Origin: Physella acuta
Taxonomy: Eukaryota > Mollusca > Gastropoda > Physidae
Length of the DNA stretch: 64,000 nt
Reading direction: 5' to 3'
NCBI RefSeq assembly: GCF_028476545.1
Contig: NW_026731638.1
Coordinates: forward strand, 580,001-644,000
A program made the translations under genes and the position numbers. Position 1 is the first letter of the stretch; every line of letters starts with the position of its first letter. Of the stretch, positions 40,617-53,520 are shown piece after piece. Below the pieces are notes generated by a model. The model saw nothing but the letters and a program-made list of their open reading frames with translations, was not told the origin of the DNA and did no database searches.

Positions 40617-40855
40617 TTGACTGCTAACCCGTAAGTCTCGAGGTCGAATCCGGGTTCAAGTCAGTAGACCTTCCCTGAGTCCACCCAACTCTGATGGGTA
40701 CCTAACTCACGTTAGGGAAAGTAATGGCGGCTGGGCTTAGTGCTGACCACACTATCTCTTCATATGCCGAGGTCACAGAAACAAGTGAACTCTACTTCAC
40801 TTGCCCCATAGACCGTCAGGTTTGAAAGGGAAACTTTACTTTTACTTTTGATTTA
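40617..40855 (+). mobile_element. 5'-truncated tRNA-derived SINE
   Basis: Same family as 32047 but lacks box A; starts at GACTGCTAACCCGTAAGTC and keeps the full body. Confidence 0.85.
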
Positions 40856-40971
40856 AAGCAGTTTATGGTTGATATGTATGTGTACATTTACGCTTTAATT
40901 TAATGTTATGAAAAACTTTTCCTGCTCCTAGTTTATTAATTGTAAGTTAGCGCTTTCTGGGCTATTTTTGG

Positions 40972-41513
40972 CTAAGCTTCATAGTTCTGATTATGGTTAA
41001 TTAACTTATACAAAACATACATTTTCAGTATAATGTCTACTGTGGAGAATATGACAAGCATTATTTTTAGTTATGAGTTGCAATACTCATTGTATTATTT
41101 ATCACTTTATCTTTAGTTATATATTTTTGTTATATTTTTTGCTTGATATATCTGGATAATCTTTACATTAAAATGTTTTGCGATATTTAAAAAAAATACA
41201 TCTTACTAGTAGACTTAACAGTCTTAGAGAATAGATTTACCTCCAAATTCAAAGCTGCATGAACACTCATCAAGTAGAAAAAAACGATACAAACACTTTA
41301 GCTGTCGCATATCCCTTGTAATGTGATTTACTCTCATGCTGATTAACAATATGTTAGTACGAAAAAAATTGTTGACACCTATTACTGTATTGGACGCATA
41401 AAAGTTTGCTGAAAATAGGAAGTACATAGTTTATGGTCAATCATTTACTTTAATATGAAAAACACATTGTCACACAAACACTCACGCACACGGACACACC
41501 GACAAATGGACAG

Positions 41514-41605
<92 letters not shown>

Positions 41606-44600
41606 TTCTATGGATTTAAGTGTTAGATTATTATGGTGCTCATAGTCTAAATTAGTAAGTTAAAAAATTACTATTGAAAGTGTTGGGAAATAATTTTCAT
41701 TTTTCAAACTGATAGTAATAATCGGCAATGGTCATTAAACACAATTTAAAAAAAAAAATATCATCTTTTACAAAAATTCTAATTATGTCTGAAAATTATT
41801 TATATCTAGTTCTTTAGCACTTACTTCCCTTTGATTAATTAGGAAAACACCATTACTTTTCTTTATAAAACATTGCATTAGTGGAAAAGAATTTACTTTT
41901 TATTACTTTGTTTTGGTGTTGGGAAAAAATAATTACATAATTAGCGGGGATTGATCAAGTGCAAAAGTTGTAGGTATTTTACGGATAAGTTTGGAGTATT
42001 ATAATTGTTCATTCGGTTTGGTTTGGCACCTACGTTCGTTTAAGTGAGTGCAAAAGACTTTGAATAAGTTGGGGTATTATAGTCGTTTATTAAGCTGAAA
42101 CAGCGATGCTGCCCCGGGCTAGAATGTGGGCACTTTGCGTTTATGTTTGCGTTTGTGTTTTCTTTGTTTTTAGGTTGGGTTTGCGTTAGTGGTTGCGTTT
42201 TGATTTGGTTCGTTTTTGTTCTTTCTTTTTTCTTTTTCGTTTTGTTTTTTTTCTTTGGGTTTGTTTTTGTATTTGTGTTTGTGGTAGGTTTTGTGTTTGG
42301 ATTTGGTTTGTTTTCGTTTGCTTTTTTGTTTGTGTTTTTTCTTTGGGTTTGTGTTTGTGTTTGTGGTTGGTTTTGCGTTTGGATTTGGTTTGTTTTCGTT
42401 TGCTTTTTCCTTTTTTTTTTATTTGTGTTTGTATTGGTGTTTGGGGTTGTGGTTGGGTTTGTTGTTAGGTTTTTGTTTTCGTTTGTATTTGTAATTGTGT
42501 TAGCGTAATGTTTGCGTTTTGTTGTTTTGGTTTTGGTTGGTTGTGGTTTGGGTGGGCAATGCCGGGTTTATGATGATTAATAAACACACAGGAAATGGTC
42601 TTTAACAGAAAGGTTTTTCACAGAAGCCAGAGCAGGGCCTGGCCGGGACGGCTAGTATATATATATATAACTTTTATATATTAACAATAATATTTATCCG
42701 CGATAATGGTGCAAGCTACTCTGAAAGCATTTTATAATGTAACATTTTTTCCAGTATTTTTTTTCCTGCATTATCATCTACGACAGGGGTCTCCAAACTT
42801 TTCAGTCCGAGGGCCGCATTAACTATAAAATTTCAGTTCGGGGGCCAGTTTCTTTCAGGCATGTCTTTCATTTTTCTGGGAAACGTTCCTCAGCAATCAC
42901 CGACCAACGATTTTTCCTTGGACAGAAAGATCTCCGCGGGCCGGATGAAGGGACTTCGCGGGCCGCATTCGGCCCGCGGGCCGTAGTTTGGAGACCCCTG
43001 ATCTACGAGAAAGAAATAGTCACAAGTATAGCAATGGCAACGCTGGCTTTTAACAGACTTGCTAAGATCTAGAAATCATCCTCACTGTAGCAGAGAACCA
43101 AAAAAAAAAGGATTTTCTGTACTCCTCTATGGAAACTAAACATGAAAGTTGAGAGCAGTCTTAGAGGCTTTAAAAGAAGATTCCTCCAACGTATTCTCAT
43201 GATAAAGTGGGACGACAAAATCCCGAATAAGGAAATACGACGGACAGGCTCAAACCACATTGCCCTACAAGTACGAATGAGGACACGGCAATGGCTGGGT
43301 CATGGCCTTCGAATGAACAGAAGAAGACTCGCGAACATAGCGCTAAAATGGACTCCACCTGGAAAACAGAAGAGAGGAAGAACACTGGAAACATTAAGGA
43401 GGGAGATGGAAGAAGATGTGCAGGCTACTGGCAAAACCTGGCTTGAATTGAAGTGGTTCGCACTAGACAGAGCGGAATGGCGAAGATATGTTGCTCCATA
43501 GGGAGAGACGAGGATTTATTAAGTAAGATGAAATTATAGAAGCATGGTAAATACAAATATTTTGTGTACCCCTCTTAATACTATTATCTTAATGAAGAGT
43601 GTTATTTGATTTTTTAAAAATAATAATAAGATAAGCAAGAAATGTGTGTCTGATGATGTAGGCTCCTCAACTGCATCAAATTTTTTGTTACCCTGAGGTT
43701 GCATTAATATTTAAATACGAAATTGTTTTCGTTCTATAATCACAGGCTTAGGTAGTAACTAGCATATCTATTGGGAAAAAAACATTTTTACTTACACTAT
43801 AACACTTTGGAAAGAAGTCTATTATCTAAGCATAATCTTTTCCACGTCTTAGTGTTTATTGTGAAAAAGGTGTCTCTTTCTTCCACAGTATTGATTATTG
43901 CGTATCAAATTATTTTGTGCTCTCTATGACTCTCACTTCAACCTACTTTTAGTTCTGGCTTCCTTAGCCTTAGTTTAACATTAACATTTTGCAAGATAGC
44001 CGTGTTTTTTATTTTGATATTTTCTCTACTCGATGTCTCATTGTGGGTCGTAGTCGTCAGCTGGAGAGTGTGTCGGTGGTCCGAGCTCGAGACTTATGTG
44101 TTAGGGATCGTTCGTTTACCTACTAAACTACGACTTCTCTTTTACGCAATAAAAAAATAGAAACTTTAACGTGGATTTCGGGCTAATTCCTTTTATTGGC
44201 ATCGTCAGTTCTCAAAAACGACTTTCGTTACCACAAACAAGTAAGTTTCGGGACCTGTTTCTTTAGTTTTGCATTTGGCTTTATATCTTGAAAAAAAAGA
44301 TATTTGTGTCTGTATTTAGCAAAGCATAAGACGTGTGCTGATTTATATATGTAGCTTTTAATAGGGCGTTTTAGAGAGTTTTCGTCTCTGATGTAGGCTT
44401 ATAATACTAAAATCTTACATCTTGCAATTAAATGCATTTGTAGTGATTGCATTTTAATAAAGAGTGTTTTTGATAACTAGGAAGCTTTTATGATTTCAAA
44501 TTAGCTTACGAAATATGACGACTCATTCTCTCGACATTTATTGTATAAGTGTCCATACGTTGTGCCAATGTTCAGAATCAAAGAATGTTTTTAATAAGCC

Positions 44601-45176
44601 ACACTTAGCCTACACCTATATCTATATATACATATATGTTTTTAAGCGTAAACAACTTAAATAGATTTAAACGGCCAATGCTTACATCAGGATACTAAAC
44701 ATAAACAGTACTAAATCTTACTTTGATCATAGATTACAAAACACTTTTTAAATTTATCACATTTGGCGATGGTCATAGTTGTTCCATTAGCTGTAATTAA
44801 ATTCCACTCAACTGGCTCAGGCCACGACTCATCATTTTTCTGTTCGCATGTAAATGAGTCTCCTTCTTTCACGTAATATGTCTTGTTCTGACAAAAAGGT
44901 ACTGCAAAAAAATGCAAATATTGTATTGTTTAAAAAAAAACACTATTAAGATATAAGGATTTAGTCGTACGTATTTGATCAGTACATGCATGTATGTGGA
45001 TGCGTATGCGTTAGCGTATGAAATATATCTCAGTACACGATGTAACAAGGTAAATGAAATACGAATGAAATTCTAAGTTGGATATTGAACTATCTTTTTT
45101 TTAATAACACGTAGCTTGGAAAGTAATCTTTACCTATGCAGATAAGCAGCCAAATATAGCACACACTGTGTTTCAT
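40972..45176 (-). CDS. R5 5' part: leader and Ig exons with a stump of a membrane exon
   Basis: Minus-strand exons: leader 45134-45176 (MKHSVCYIWLLICI), Ig part 1 44722-44901 (YYVKEGDSFTC, EWNLITANGTT, IAKC), Ig part 2 41241-41408 (NFYASNTVIG, QLKCLYRF). About 200 bp beyond, 41039 downward, is an acceptor plus a short open stretch, VDIILKMYVLYKLINHNQ.. ending in TAG at 40972-40974. The acceptor, flanking intron and first residues match R7 (VDIFLILKIAIPL), so this is the start of an R7-like membrane exon whose rest is gone. Read as it stands, the gene gives a 152-residue protein with leader and Ig domain but no membrane segment, so possibly secreted. The alternative is splicing to the exon at 33945-34552. 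Confidence 0.65.
41505..41605. repeat. CA/TA microsatellite
   Basis: CA run followed by a TA run in the R5 intron; R7's intron has the same pair at the same place (63535-63690). Confidence 0.95.
42040..42668. repeat. T/G-rich element ending in a TA run
   Basis: A T/G-rich low-complexity core (GTTTGTGTTTG-type, 42130-42510) lies between GCCCCGGGCTAGAATG and a right end GGCCGGGACGGCTAGTATAT. R7's intron lacks it, so it entered R5 after the duplication. The open frames across it come from stop-poor T/G sequence. Confidence 0.45.
42700..43501 (+). mobile_element. LINE fragment: 3' end of reverse-transcriptase ORF
   Basis: From 43142 it reads in one frame RRFLQRILMIKWDDKIPN, RRRQWLGH-like WLGHGLRMNRRRLANIALKW, PPGKQKRGRTLETLRREME and DRAEWRRYVAP before TAG, which is the typical C-terminal tail of a non-LTR retrotransposon polyprotein. 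The part before it (AFNRLAKI) has in-frame stops. Interrupted by a hAT MITE at 42784-43000. R7's intron carries a related fragment at 63775-64000. Confidence 0.75.
42784..43000. mobile_element. hAT-type MITE with 8-bp target duplication
   Basis: 217 bp between perfect 8-bp repeats ATCTACGA (42776-42783 and 43001-43008). Terminal inverted repeats CAGGGGTCTCCAAACT; GC-rich interior with GGGCCGCATT. Inserted into the LINE fragment. Confidence 0.92.
43502..44721. other. R5 intron, no gene
   Basis: No coding region. About 44040-44140, minus strand, holds a weak tRNA-like pair (TAGTTTAGTAGGTAAAC and AGTCTCGAGCTCGGACC), possibly an old SINE. Confidence 0.3.
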
Positions 45177-46649
45177 TTCTGTTGCCTTGTATGCTGACTG
45201 GAAGAAGAGGATAGTGTTTATTAAAATCATTAGCAGTGTCGAAATGGTATTAGGACAAATATAATCTACCATCAAACGATTGTTATTACTTGAAGCAGGA
45301 TCTTAATAAAATGAAATAATTAGTTTAAGCCAATAAAACCCTTATTAAAAAGAAAAAAAAAAGCTGAATTTCACAAGAATTTATTTTTGTATAAGTGAAC
45401 AAAATCAGAACTAAGAAGTTTAACCAGAAAACCCACAAAGCGTTAACTTACTTTTAATAAAGTAGGAGCAAGAAAAGCTTTTTAGAACACTAAATTCAAG
45501 AGTGAATTTACATATACATATTAAACAAAAACTGCTGTAAATCAAATTATAAGGTTACTTTAAAAAATCGATGTTTAAAAAATACGTTACATGGTCGACA
45601 GGCATAAAATACGATGTCCGAGTATCATTCCTGCTTTTAAAAAAAAACTGGCGTAAAAGTATATAACAATAATGTATTAACAAATCTTTTTAAATAAGTT
45701 AAAACGTAATATTTGTGTTTTAGATATAAATAAAAACAAGTAATGTTTTATACTGTCACACGATTTTTTATTTTAAATCCATGAAACGACAATTTAGCCA
45801 ACACAGCAGGTAAGACTTAATTTATTTTAAACTTTTATTAAAATATTGAAAAGAATTCGAAATGTTTTTGTTTAAAACCTGGCCGTTAAAATGTCTTGTG
45901 TTGAAGTAATATTAAATGTTTTAGAAAAAATAACGTGTGAACCTGTTATACTATACGTGATAATATTCCATATCGGTAGATAGGAAGACAAAAAAATAAA
46001 CTTACTAGAATATTTAGGAAAATATATTTGTAGATTAAAATGTCGATAACAAAGATTTAACAAAACTGCAGTGAAAGGTACTGGGTGCAAAGTAGTTAAT
46101 TAGTTTATATACAAAAGTATACGACGAAAAGTGTAGTTTGAATCTTAACTTGTGAGTTTAATTTAATTTTCACAATACTTCCTACTTGTCTAGATCTATT
46201 TATAGTAACGTAAACAAGCTATTGAATTTCTCCCGGTGTTGCATATTGATATAATAATGAAGTGTAGTTGTGTTCATACATTTGGTGTAAGATCATTATC
46301 GTTGTTGTTTTGTTGCTTTTAGAATGTGTGTGTGTACCTTGGCCTAACTTAACACAGTACAATAAGCTGTGCTATGTTGTGTATTCGTGTCAGACGGTTC
46401 ATCTTGTTGTTTGTTTGTTGTTGTTGTTGTTTTAATCTGCTAATAAAGTCCAAATAGCTGCGTCTATGATCTATTGTGAAGGTTAATTAAGGTAAAACAC
46501 TGAATTAGGTAGAGATTTTAGTATTAATACATTACAAACATTGAAGTTGAATGTAATAAACTGCTGTATAATGTATCATGAAAGTGACTTATCTACACTG
46601 TCTATATCTGCCTAGACTGAGTCCTAGCAAGTAAACATCTACACTGCCT

Positions 46650-46710
46650 ATTACGTCACTACAATATAAATATACTAGTCAAAACCGGTTTGACAGTCAC
46701 GGGTCAACGA
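46650..46710 (-). promoter_or_regulatory. core promoter of R5 5' part
   Basis: Minus strand: CGTTGACCCGTGACTGTCAA, then GACTAGTATATTTATATTGT, then AGTGACG. Same order of blocks as at R2, R4 and R6. The first-exon donor equivalent nearby reads ATAAGT instead of GTAAGT. Confidence 0.45.
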
Positions 46711-47094
46711 ATCCAATGGGGTCGTTTGTAGTGAAACATACGCTTCTCTGTTATATTATTAAAGATTTGATGTTAAGGATATAAAAAAAAAGTATGATTA
46801 CTATTGAAGCTTTATTAATAATAAATTAACAGTATATTTAACAGTGTTAGAATTTATTTTTACATTTAATTTTTCGACATCCCTTATGTTAGATGTGGTT
46901 AATATTTTGGATAATTATTTCTTTAAATTGTTGTGTCAGTAAAACTAAGCTTTCTCAATAATAAGCTGACTAATAAATAGATATTTTAGGATAAATATCT
47001 AAGGGTAATATTTGGCAAGCACAAAATGCCTTGATAATGATAACAATTGAATTGTAAGTGTCAGCTTGATCAGGCACATTTAATTGATTGTACT

Positions 47095-47205
47095 TTTTCG
47101 TATAGTCAAGTGGTAGAAAGCTAGACAACTAACACAAAAGCCTCAAGTTCGAAACCACGTTTCACCCTGCTATGATGGGTACCTAACTCACGTTACAGAC
47201 ACTGT
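47095..47205 (+). mobile_element. diverged SINE fragment leading into a minisatellite
   Basis: Has AGTCAAGTGGTAGAAAGCTA, CAAGTTCGAAACC and GATGGGTACCTAACTCACGT of the SINE family, then breaks into the 21-bp repeat. Confidence 0.65.
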
Positions 47206-47460
47206 CACACAGATGTCTGACACTGTGACCCACAGATATGTCTGACTTTGTCACACAGATGTCTGACTTTGTCACACAGTTGTCTGACTTTGTCACACAG
47301 ATGTCTGACTTTGTCACACTGATGTCTGACATTGTCACACAGATGTCTGACTTTGTCACACAGATGTCTGACATTGTCACACAGATGTCTGACATTGTCA
47401 CACAGATGTCTGACTTTGTCACACAGATGTCTGACATTGTCACACAGATGTCTGACATTG
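47200..47460. repeat. 21-bp minisatellite
   Basis: About twelve units of ATGTCTGACTTTGTCACACAG with a T/A variant at position 10-11. Open in several frames, no sign of being a gene. Confidence 0.9.
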
Positions 47461-47727
47461 GTAAGTCTACTTTTTGTTTTTTTTTTGGTATAAAAGCAAA
47501 CAAAACAAAAATCGACAATTAGTACCGTATTTTAGTTACTACTGTGTCTATTACCTATATGAAATTGATTATTGCAAACGGCACTAAATTAGGTTTTAAA
47601 ATACAGTTAAGACACATCAATTCATTGTTTAATGTAGGCCTACCGCTTATAGCATGAATATGATTACATCTTACAATAAATCTGAATGTAATAAACTATT
47701 CTATGATCCAACAGAAAGATGACTTAC

Positions 47728-47845
47728 GTGTACGTTGCCTTTCTGTATGCAACTCCCTGGATGGTGACCTTGTTTTAAAACATCAATACCGTTTACGTCA
47801 GAAGATTTAAGTACACCTGTGACACATGGCTGGCAGTCACAGGTC
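47728..47845 (-). promoter_or_regulatory. extra promoter/first-exon module
   Basis: Minus strand: GACCTGTGACTGCCAGCC block, a decayed TATA position (GTACTTAAATC then TGACG), and a first-exon-like end AACGTACAC/GTAAGTCATCTTTC with the donor at 47728. It duplicates the module at 46650 and lies 2.5 kb from the R5 leader exon. Confidence 0.4.
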
Positions 47846-48059
47846 AGTGAAACTACCGGGGTCATATGTAATGAGGTAATCAATAATCCTTACAACGTGT
47901 AAGCTAGTCGAAAAACATTTCAGGGAAATTGAAAATAGCCTATATTGTTATGTGTTTGTAGTTTCTTAAAATGTAATATCTTGGTTATACTGGATATTAT
48001 GTATGGTTATGTTTTAAACTACTATTGCATTTGAATTATTCAAACACTTCTCCGTGCCT

Positions 48060-50744
48060 CTAAACAACTTTAACAAAAAAGCGTTTAAGTAAGTGTACAG
48101 TAAATCACTGGTTTGAGGCATGTCGTTTTAAAGCAAATTATATCAACGAAACAAATTGAGCAAACAGCAAAAAAAATTTTAAAAAATAATGGATTTTGAA
48201 TGTATACATCACAGCCTTTGCCAATAGATAACATGTTTATAAAACAACGTGTTTTTTAAAATAAATCCCACTCCAATGCATGATTTATTGTAAACAATAT
48301 TTAGACAACAAAAGTCAAAGTAGGCTACTTACATATTTACGCAGTACGATCTTTTTAACTTTAAAAATTAGACTAATAATAGAAAGATGCCGACTGGCAA
48401 AATATTATTAAAACAAAACAACAGTAGAAGGCTTTTAAGAATATAAACGTAGATAATTCAAGAATCTATATATATAAAGGCCTACACATTTATTAATAGC
48501 TTAATAGTTAAAATGTGTGATGAAAAGAATAAAAACGGAAAAGACGAATGAGACATTCTCCGATGAATCCGTCGAGAAGGTCATAAAATATTTTTAAAAA
48601 ATTTTAGTTTTGTTTTGAAATATATATTCAGTTATGGATTGCTTTTAATATGGAACAGCAGGAAGAAAGTCTTCATTTTTATCAAACACAGATAGACTGT
48701 CTTTATTTATATGTAACAAAAGGAAGACTGTCTTCATTTATATCGAACTGTAAAAGTTTAAGCATATATTGTAACATATAATTTGGTTGAAATAGATGCT
48801 GTTATACCTTTTGTTTTGACAGTAAAATAAAACCTTTGCCAAGCACTTAGGCCTATATAATATTTTAATGTATATACTGTACTCAGAATATAAAAAGAAC
48901 ATAAATATCACTGTTAATCCCATATATTTCAATGCAATAAAAAATTAAATTACATTTTGATAGGCAACTCCTTATATTCCCCTCATCACAACTACATACA
49001 GACAAACAACAACAAGTACAACATTACGTATGTCAAACATTAGAATTATGTAAACACAAAACTCTTGTTTTATAAATGTGTTTATGCAAATTGAAATATC
49101 GATTAAAGTTAAACTAAAAAATACACATTTAGTATTAAATATATTATACGATAACATACATTCGTTACTTTAAAAATTTCAAACTTTATTAAATTATAGG
49201 ATAACATAGATGAAATACCTTAAAAAGTTTTACCCCACATTTATTGAAAATTTAAATGTAATCTCGCTGTCCTGTATACCATCTCATTCGCTATTAAATT
49301 ATGTCAAGTGGAAAAATCACCGTTTTTTCGTAAATTATTAGATTTTGGTGTCACCACTTACCGGTCGTTGATTGACGTATCAGTTATTCAAAATACTCAA
49401 TAAAAAACTTCTTTTCTTAATTATTTTGCAATTGGTGTCACAAACCCTAACACCTGAATGAGAGTTTTAAGTGTGCACAGTTAATAGTAAAGATGTTTAT
49501 CTAGAGTCAGGTGCTAATACATGTGGATCAACTATAATAAATCATTAATTGAACTGGCTAAAAGAATATTTCATTTATATATTTCTGTAATTTTTGCCAT
49601 GGTGTCACTCCCTTAAATGGTGTCACCCGGTGAGGTCCGCATCCCATGCCTCCGCCTTGCGAGGCATCTGGAGTAAACTACAAGCGTAGATGCATATCTT
49701 AAAAAAGTAATATAAAATAAAGAGATATAAAGAAAATAATAGCTTTTAATGAAGCAATCTAATATAAACAGTACTTCATTTTCATATTAAGGGTGTATGT
49801 TCGGTTTAGACAATTACATATTACTTTTCTTTGACAAAATATATTTTTCTTTAATAATTTTCTTAATTAAAAAAAATCATAAATCGGGTTAAAACACAAA
49901 TTGAAGGAATACTTTTTAGGATGCCAAAGTTGTGGTTTACCGTATGTTAGAATGTATTTAAGAAACTTTCTGGACTATCCCATACTTTTTGCTACATACC
50001 CATTAGGGTGTCTACACATTTAAGGTTATGCGAAAAGTACGAATATTATTTTTAATACAATTAATAATTTATAAACAAGAAAAGAGATTTGGATATTATA
50101 CAATTAAATATTGAACATTTTATTGTTTATAAATCTACGAAATGAAACCTCAAAATATACATTTATTGTCTTAAAATAGCATTTCAAAACCTTCGTGCAA
50201 GATTTCAAATGTAATTGGATATTTTCTTCGATGTCTACATACTTAATAATATTCAACCCAACAGCTTTTAAGAGAATGAAAAAAATAAGCCTGCGACGTG
50301 ACAATAGAACAAATGAAATGTAACATAAGGGATATACTAAAACAGAACTTGGTAACACAATTGGAATGTATACACACCAGATTAACAATCTGATACAATG
50401 TTAAAAAGCACATTATAGAAAACCCACTCCGATGCATGGTTCACTGGATAAATACTTTGGATACAACATTAAAATTGTACTTAAATGTATAAGACACATG
50501 ATTCTTATTTTATACACATCAAAAGCATCGTCTGTAAAATAACCATGATAAAAATGTATTTTAGTACAATGCTTATAAGCACTATAAACTTAAATCATAG
50601 AAAATCCTTCCTATGCATTCCTATGAATACTGTATAGGCTTACATAGTGTATCTGAGTGTGATTGTTTTCTTATTTTATTGGTATTTGTATAAGCAAAAC
50701 GTGTTGTAGAGCACTCTGTATATTGCAATTTATTAGTATTCAAT
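48060..50744. other. relic flanks, no gene
   Basis: No coding region. 48180-48600 weakly resembles R7's 3' flank (61250-61920). 48950-49310 matches the R1-R2 and R3-R4 intergenic DNA (15160-15815, 25680-26455). 50090-50744 matches the R5 3' flank (32770-33690). Confidence 0.55.
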
Positions 50745-51416
50745 GGACGCCAGTGATAAAAGTCACAAAGGTATTTGAGAGGTGCATAAATTAATTTAAA
50801 AATCTTGCACGGCGTAGTTACAATTAATATGGTTATAAAATCCTGTCTGTCTGGTTTTTTTCGGACTTTGCTAAAGATTTGACGTATTTGTTGTTTTTAA
50901 CATTTTCGGTAACTAAATAAAAATTAAAAAAAAAGCAAAAACAATTTGGTTTTCACGTGTAATGGCGACATAAACAATGGCATCCGGCTATTCGATAGGC
51001 CGGCATAAATTTTATTGTACACATTGTAAGCTAAAAATAGAAAACTAGGTCATGGGGTTTTAAATTTGCATTGTTATTTAAAAAACTTGATCTGCAAAGT
51101 TTTGTAAACAAATAGTTATCGATCACTAAGTTACTGTACAGCCAATCAATATTTGTCTTACGAAAGTGAAACATCCGGTTAAAACTTAGGCTTGATGAAA
51201 ATAAATAGAAATGTAGCCTTAAACTCAACAAATTATTTTCAAGTTCTCTGGATTTGCAACTTTTATAGCATTTATTCTAAAAATATAAAATTTCTAAATT
51301 AATTTTAGGCTTAAGTTTTTATTTTTTATTTTTTTTTACGGTCTAAATCTAAAAAGCACGTTTTTATTCCATGTCAACAATCCTATGGAAGGAATCTCGT
51401 CAACTCGCTTGTCTCC
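50745..51416. mobile_element. insertion defined by an empty paralogous site
   Basis: About 670 bp between CAAT and TTATTTTACATTG, which are adjacent at 33700. Starts GGACGCCAGTGATAAAAG and ends GCTTGTCTCC; AT could be a 2-bp target repeat. No coding capacity. Class unknown. Confidence 0.6.
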
Positions 51417-51609
51417 ATTTATTTTACATTGTCTTTCTTCATTTAGTTCTGAATTCATCATAATATGTTTCGTCAGATTTAGATTCTCTCCACTACAAGA
51501 CATCTGTGTTTGTATCCCATGGTTCTTGCAAGGTCGCCACAGGTAACTGCCGTTAGGATCATGCATTATGTTTGTACCTGCTTTTATATTGCATGGAATG
51601 GCCTTGTCG

Positions 51610-52190
51610 AGTGACGTTGTTTGACGTAAGTTGATGCTTTGCCCTGACGTTGTTTGAGATGCGTTAACGCTTTGAAGGTGACGTTGTGTGACGTGAGTTG
51701 ACGCCTTGCCATGACGTTGTGTGACGTGAGCTGACGCTTTGCCATGACGTTGTTTGAGATGCGTTAACGCTTTGCCGTGACGTTGTGTGACGTGAGTTGA
51801 CGCTTTGCCGTGACGTTGTGTGACGTGAGCTGACGCTTTGCCATGACGTTGTTTGAGATGCGTTAACGCTTTGCCGTGACGTTGTGTGACGTGAGTTGAC
51901 GCTTTGCCATGACGTTGTGTGACTAGAGCTGACGCTTTGCCATGACGTTGTTTGAGATGCGTTAACGCTTTGCCGTGACGTTGTGTGACGTGAGTTGACG
52001 CTTTGCCATGACGTTGTGTGACGTGTGTTGACGCTTTGCCGTGACGTTGTGTGACGTGTGTTGATGCTTTGCCGTGACGTTGTGTGACGTGTGTTGATGC
52101 TTTGCCATGACGTTGTGTGACGTGTGTTGACGCTTTGCCGTGACGTTGTGTGACGTGTGTTGATGCTTTGCCGTGTCGTTGTGTGACGAA
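51610..52190 (-). repeat. 33-bp minisatellite just past the R6 stop
   Basis: About seventeen units of TGACGTTGTGTGACGTGAGT + TGACGCTTTGCCG. On the gene strand, in the R6 frame, the nearest units read RHTTSRQSINT after the R6 stop. Variant units carry TTTGAGATGCGTTAACG. Confidence 0.9.
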
Positions 52191-52194
52191 TAGG

Positions 52195-53476
52195 TCAAAC
52201 AGAACGGAAAAGGCTAGAATATGATGGTGGGTAATCGTCAGACATCCGGAGGTTATTTTGTTGACCTCTTTCGTTCAAGTTGGAGTCGTTTCGATATGAC
52301 GTTGTGTGACGAAGAGGAATGTTTGAGATGAGGGGAAGTGTACTGAAAGAGGTAGTCGACTGAGACAATATGGACTCAGTCTGTGTTTCTGTATGATGCA
52401 GATTCGGAGATTGCTCAACCGTGAAGATGGTGTTTGTGCCTCGGTTACGCATGGTGCGAGTATGTGCTGTTCTGGTCTTTACTTTTCGTCGTTTGCAAAT
52501 GGAAGAACAGCAAGCCGTACAAAATATCAAGATAAACAGCAACCCTCCAATTGAAGGTACAACTATAAAAGGAATATCAGAGCGATCGAAGTAAGATTTG
52601 TCTGAAGAATATGTTGGAGGAACTGTGGAAAAAATAAAGCATCAGTATGTGTGATAAGAAAACTCTAATTACTTTGAATACATTTTGTTAATGCTGATAT
52701 TAAATAATTTGTTCAAGTTAGTAATTTTACTTTAGTTTTTTTTTTAATTATGTTTTTTTATACTATGCACAGCGAAACAGTAGAGTGATTGTCACTTGGT
52801 GTTTTTAAAACACTCATCATTTATAAAGTACCCTTGCTGGGTAAAACGAAACAATCTATTCACTAAACTGTGTATTGCGTTTGATAAAAATATCCCACTA
52901 TGTAGATACGTAAGTATTGGGAAATATATTCACCTCCAAATACAAAACTGCAGAAACAATTTTCAATTTCTAAACGTTGATCTAAGCCATATAAACAATT
53001 CAGCTTTATAATGTCCTTTGAAAGTTTCTCTACTTTCAGGGTGTATACCGTAGAGAATGGTTGATACAATCTTTTACTAAATCGCCTTGAGGCTTGATAG
53101 TTTGCTGAAAATAATATGTTGATTTATTAATTGTGTGCACACAATTTTTTTGCAATTCAAATATAATCTTCAATGTGTATTTTTTTTTAAATAATAAAAA
53201 GAGCACACCACTCAGTCTCTCGTGGAAGATATGCACAAACATACTTAAATCTTACTTTGATCGTAGTGTACTCGACAATCCGAACGGATACCACAGGTCG
53301 CGATGTTTTTAATTGTTCCATTGACTGTTATTAAATCCCACGTAATATCTCCATTATATGAGGCATTTAATTCAACTTCACAAGTAACCGGCTCTCCTAC
53401 TTTTACATAATATATGCCAGCCAGACAAAAAAATACTGAAAAAAGATATATTTCTTAGTATTATTTCTTCTGTAAC

Positions 53477-53520
<44 letters not shown>

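Noticed and set aside
42143-42508. 121-codon very hydrophobic frame that looks like a membrane protein
   Set aside because: T/G-rich low-complexity DNA gives Phe/Val/Gly strings in any frame; the block is absent from the R7 counterpart.
47183-47522. SDICVTM repeat frames
   Set aside because: 21-bp minisatellite open on both strands.
51336-51566. 76-codon frame past R6
   Set aside because: Spans the boundary of the insertion ending at 51416; the paralogous site shows no such frame.
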